DNA of 43,454 bases. Source: Lentisphaeria bacterium. Lineage in GTDB: Bacteria > Verrucomicrobiota > Lentisphaeria > Victivallales > Victivallaceae. The stretch is from contig JAFVUZ010000171.1 in the NCBI GenBank assembly GCA_017502435.1, positions 1 to 43,454 of the forward strand. The letters are read 5' to 3'. Every line of letters begins with the position of its first letter. Position 1 is the stretch's first letter. A program made the position numbers and the translations under genes. The notes below the pieces were generated by a model. The model searched no databases. It was given only the letters and a program-made list of their open reading frames with translations, and had not been told where the DNA came from. Positions 40,911-43,454 of the stretch are shown piece by piece.

Positions 40911-42236
40911 ATGAGTGAAAAAGAATCATCCGGCGGCGATTTCCGCTATGCTGTCGGCGAAAGTAAAGTTCCGTGGCACGCAGTCGGAGAATTTTATGAC
41001 GGCAGAGATGCTGTTGAAATGATAAAATTTCTGCTGCCGGACGAAGGCAGGAAGGGGTATGAGTGCGAGTTGGCAAAAGTCGCAGAAGCTGTGAAATCAC
41101 TTGCTGCTGTAGGCGGCAAGGCAACTAAACTCACTCTCGGCAAAAAAGTTGCTGAAGCAGAGGAACTTTCCAGAAATTATTTTGGTACCAAATATGCCTG
41201 TTTCCTTGATAACTGGACCGGCGGTATGGAAATTGCATACAAACTTGCAGGTATCGGTCCCGGTGATGAAATCATCATGCCCGCAGTGACATTTATTGCT
41301 ACAATGGCTTATCCGCTGAATGTCGGTGCCAAAATTGTTTTTGCCGACATCGACCCTGAAACCATCAATCTCGATCCTGCAGATGTTGCCCGCAAAATCA
41401 CTCCTAAAACCAAAATGATCGTTCCGGTTCATCTCGGAGGTTATCCTGTTGATATGGACCCGATCATGGCACTTGCCGCCAAACATAATATTATTGTTAT
41501 GGAGGATGCGGCACATGGTATGGGCGGTGCTTACAAGGGGAGAAAACTCGGTTCCATAGGTCATTTCGGCGGCTTTTCTCTGCATGAGGTCAAAAATATT
41601 ACCGCACTCGGTGAAGGCGGCGTGCTTCTCTCCAATGAAGATTGGGCAGGTCCGCAGTTCCCCGGCGGCAGATTCCTCGGGCTGGATTTCACCCGCAAAA
41701 TCAAAGACTGGCTGTACGATATTTCACCGTTGACCGACCGTTTCGGCAAACCGCAGGTCGCACTCAATCATTCAGCAACAGAAATTCAGGCACTCGGCAT
41801 GATTCTTCAGATGCAGAGACTTGATGAAATTATTTCCATCCGCCGCAAAGCTGCTGAATATATGAACAGCGTTCTTGTGCAGGAGGAGGGAATTCTGGTC
41901 GAAAAAGCTGATACTGCAGAAACTTACGGAACTCACCACTTGTATCTGCTGCGTATTGATCCGGAAATCGTCGGCGGCAATATTCAGACTCTTTCCAGGA
42001 AACTGGCGGCAAAAGGTTTGACTAATATCACACATTTCGGTCCGATGTACCGCTTCAGGATAATGAAAGATTTCGGATATGACGAAGATGCTATTGCTGC
42101 AACTTGTCCGAATACAGAACAGATGTTCTATAACTCTTATACACATCTGCCGCTCTATCCGCTTACACAGGAACAACTTAAATATCAGGCTCACGCAGTT
42201 GTCGAAGCCGTTCGTGAAATGAAACAGGGAAAATAA
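40911..42236 (+). CDS. DegT/DnrJ/EryC1/StrS (ArnB-like) PLP aminotransferase
   Basis: This 441-residue enzyme normally aminates keto-sugars. The PLP lysine is Lys228 in SLHEVKNITALGEGG. EDAAHGMGGAYKG supplies Asp199 and the His stacking region, and PAVTFIATMAYPLNVGAKIVFADID is a family block. The ATG at 40911 has GGAGG 5 nt ahead; an upstream TTG frame is not used. The N-terminal 75 residues are longer than in ArnB. It is followed by a creatininase-family gene after 2 nt. This pair is unusual and suggests amino-sugar, aminocyclitol or amide metabolism. The exact substrate is not known. Confidence 0.88.
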   Translation: MSEKESSGGDFRYAVGESKVPWHAVGEFYDGRDAVEMIKFLLPDEGRKGYECELAKVAEAVKSLAAVGGKATKLTLGKKVAEAEELSRNYFGTKYACFLDNWTGGMEIAYKLAGIGPGDEIIMPAVTFIATMAYPLNVGAKIVFADIDPETINLDPADVARKITPKTKMIVPVHLGGYPVDMDPIMALAAKHNIIVMEDAAHGMGGAYKGRKLGSIGHFGGFSLHEVKNITALGEGGVLLSNEDWAGPQFPGGRFLGLDFTRKIKDWLYDISPLTDRFGKPQVALNHSATEIQALGMILQMQRLDEIISIRRKAAEYMNSVLVQEEGILVEKADTAETYGTHHLYLLRIDPEIVGGNIQTLSRKLAAKGLTNITHFGPMYRFRIMKDFGYDEDAIAATCPNTEQMFYNSYTHLPLYPLTQEQLKYQAHAVVEAVREMKQGK

Positions 42237-42238
42237 TT

Positions 42239-43099
42239 ATGGCTCTTGCACATTACAGAATGCTGGACTGCACTTTTCCTGAAGTGCAGGAATATTTGAA
42301 AACCAAACAAACAATCATCATCCCCTATGCTCTGAGTGAACAGCACGGGGCACATCTGCCGTTGGATGTTGATGTCCGCAATACTGAGTTTATCAGCAGA
42401 AAACTGGCGGAAAAACTTGACTGTCTTATCGCACCGACGTTGAATTATACTTTTTCCGGCGGGATGTTTCCCGGTACTATCAATGTCAAACCGGCGACTT
42501 TCTGCAATCTTGTCGGCGAGATCATTGAATCGCTCTATCTGCAGGGGTTCCGCAATTTTGTGATACTTCCCGGACATGGCGGCAGTGAAAGTCTGATGCA
42601 GCTCAAGGAATCTCTCCGTATTCTGAAGTGGCTCAATCCCACACTTTCGGATGCGATGATTCTGTTGACCCAGATATGGGATTTTTCACCGACATGGTTC
42701 AATATGTTTGATGAAAAGGATTATCACGCCGCCAAAGCTGAAACATCTCTTATGCTTTACTGGTGTCCGGAAGTTGTGAGACTTGACAAATTGACAATGG
42801 ACGAAGATGAAGTTGCAGAACGTCTCCGGCAGGACCCTGACAGTTATCAGCTCCGTGAAAGTTTTACCGAACTGCCGCAGGAAATCGTTCAGACTTCACA
42901 GCGTCAGGATGTTAAACTCGGCGTTATGGGTTATCCTGAAGAGGCTTCTGCTGAAATCGGCAGACGAATTGAGACCGAATGTATTGAAAACGGCGGCAAT
43001 GCCATTCTGCAAGCCATTGCTGATGCAGATGCCGCCCGCAAAAGCGGTAAACGTATCGTTCACGACAACGGAGCTCATTTGAAAATCAGAAGTGTTTGA
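42239..43099 (+). CDS. creatininase-family metal-dependent amidohydrolase
   Basis: The protein has 286 residues. Metal ligands are visible: Glu34, His36 (SEQHGAHLPLDVD), Asp43, His113 (GHGG) and Glu168 (HAAKAETS). Family members include creatinine amidohydrolase, formamide hydrolases of riboflavin/F420 synthesis and the mycofactocin protein MftE. The substrate here is unknown. It is coupled to the aminotransferase gene and so may remove an amide or formyl group from an amino-sugar. No signal peptide is seen. Confidence 0.85.
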   Translation: MALAHYRMLDCTFPEVQEYLKTKQTIIIPYALSEQHGAHLPLDVDVRNTEFISRKLAEKLDCLIAPTLNYTFSGGMFPGTINVKPATFCNLVGEIIESLYLQGFRNFVILPGHGGSESLMQLKESLRILKWLNPTLSDAMILLTQIWDFSPTWFNMFDEKDYHAAKAETSLMLYWCPEVVRLDKLTMDEDEVAERLRQDPDSYQLRESFTELPQEIVQTSQRQDVKLGVMGYPEEASAEIGRRIETECIENGGNAILQAIADADAARKSGKRIVHDNGAHLKIRSV

Positions 43100-43139
43100 A
43101 GTTTTTTTCAGACATTTGCATACAGTTTCAGTTCAAGAA

Positions 43140-43163
43140 GAGAATTCTTTCTCCTCTTTTTTT
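43140..43163 (+). terminator. weak intrinsic terminator after the creatininase gene
   Basis: A 5-bp stem GAGAA/TTCTC (43140-43144 with 43149-43153) with a 4-nt loop is followed by CTCTTTTTTTG. The stem is short, but the T-run is good. Confidence 0.35.
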
Positions 43164-43211
43164 GTTTCTGTGGATTGGAGATAAAAAAATAAAAAAATAT
43201 TTATAAAATGT

Positions 43212-43239
43212 TTGTAATTATTGAAAATTGTGCTATTAT
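43212..43239 (+). promoter_or_regulatory. orphan sigma-70 type promoter
   Basis: TTGTAA (43212-43217) and TATTAT (43234-43239) are 16 bp apart. No gene follows inside the window, so it probably serves one beyond the end or a small RNA. Confidence 0.4.
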
Positions 43240-43288
43240 TTGATAATGGCGGATAATGAGTTGTTTGTAATATGTTCATGTAATGTGC

Positions 43289-43306
43289 ATTATAGGAAGT
43301 TGCAAA
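43289..43306 (+). repeat. 18-nt motif shared with the glycan operon leader
   Basis: ATTATAGGAAGTTGCAAA here is identical to the minus strand at 12662-12645. In both places it lies downstream of a promoter (about 50 and 27 nt after the -10 box). Chance identity of 18 nt within this window is unlikely. Confidence 0.5.
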
Positions 43307-43360
43307 CACAGCATGACACGGCACAGCCGTATGCGTGCGGCAGGGCGTGACAAGCAATAA

Positions 43361-43393
43361 GGAGTTTAAGGAAGTTAAGGAATTTAAGGAAAA
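43361..43393 (+). repeat. 9-bp tandem repeat
   Basis: Three and a half units of the type GGANNNTAA (GGAGTTTAA, GGAAGTTAA, GGAATTTAA, GGAAAA) lie in a row just ahead of a possible ATG at 43399. Each unit contains an SD-like GGA. Confidence 0.6.
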
Positions 43394-43454
43394 AACAAAT
43401 GACTGCACTCCAGTCCGGCTGATGTGGACGCTGACGCGGCAGTCAAGCTGATAT

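Larger units (their letters stand above)
43164..43454 (+). other. gene-free end region
   Basis: These 291 bp hold no convincing gene. An ATG at 43399 after a GGA-rich stretch opens only seven codons. The region contains an orphan promoter (43212-43239), an 18-nt repeat also found in the glycan operon leader, and a 9-bp tandem repeat. A gene may start beyond the window. Confidence 0.5.

Noticed and set aside
43133-43408. 91-codon minus-strand frame near the window end
   Set aside because: It has no ribosome site and a low-complexity composition derived from the 9-bp repeat (SLNSLTSLNS). It also crosses the likely terminator.
1-43454. CRISPR array, prophage, integrase or classic defence genes
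   Set aside because: No evenly spaced repeat-spacer units, phage structural genes, recombinase motifs or known defence domains were seen on either strand.

Overview
The window reads as chromosomal DNA of a Gram-negative bacterium of the Planctomycetes-Verrucomicrobia-Chlamydiae group. A Victivallis-like member of the Lentisphaerota is the best guess. Supporting this are a small exported protein resembling the exosortase-associated TIGR04073 family, a giant repeat-rich surface-type protein without a classical signal peptide, clustered CE15-like esterases and an unusual TIM-barrel glycosidase. This is inference from gene content only; no rRNA is present.

Layout. (1) 1-250: short hairpins and repeat copies. 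(2) 247-4259, minus strand: queF-argJ-purQ-cstA. (3) 4353-6047, plus strand: the small exported protein and the GTPase gene ychF. (4) 6061-13092: a conspicuously AT-rich surface-glycan island on the minus strand. Its gene order is GT2 glycosyltransferase, NeuB-like synthase, GT29-like sialyltransferase homologue, an unknown three-part protein, NeuA-like cytidylyltransferase, KdsC-like phosphatase, and a GT42/DUF115-like protein. The island is bracketed by a 28-nt direct repeat. The distal copy is one terminal inverted repeat of a 353-bp MITE-like element, and the operon has a structured leader RNA. (5) 13195-19989, minus strand: sodium:solute symporter, tsaC, NtrC-type regulator, acyl-ACP thioesterase, DtxR-type regulator, panB, aldo/keto reductase. 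(6) 20147-22160: ispH converging on a TrmA/RumA-like methyltransferase gene. (7) 22221-32435: one gene for a 3404-residue protein with a consensus-like sigma-70 promoter and a strong terminator. (8) 32614-32687: tRNA-Cys(GCA). (9) 32808-42236: carbohydrate-related region with a TIM-barrel glycosidase-like gene, three tandem CE15-like esterase paralogues, an EamA transporter, an AraC regulator and a DegT/ArnB-like aminotransferase. (10) A creatininase-family gene, then 355 bp without a convincing gene but with an orphan promoter and short repeats.

How the genes fit together. The island encodes condensation, dephosphorylation, CMP activation and transfer of a nonulosonic acid, but no enzyme that makes the N-acetylmannosamine precursor, so that step must be encoded elsewhere. 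The glycosidase and esterase genes diverge from one control region that carries AraC-like direct repeats, and an AraC regulator lies 5 kb away. This suggests one plant- or mucin-polysaccharide regulon. The other blocks are housekeeping: purine, arginine, queuosine, pantothenate, isoprenoid and tRNA t6A synthesis.
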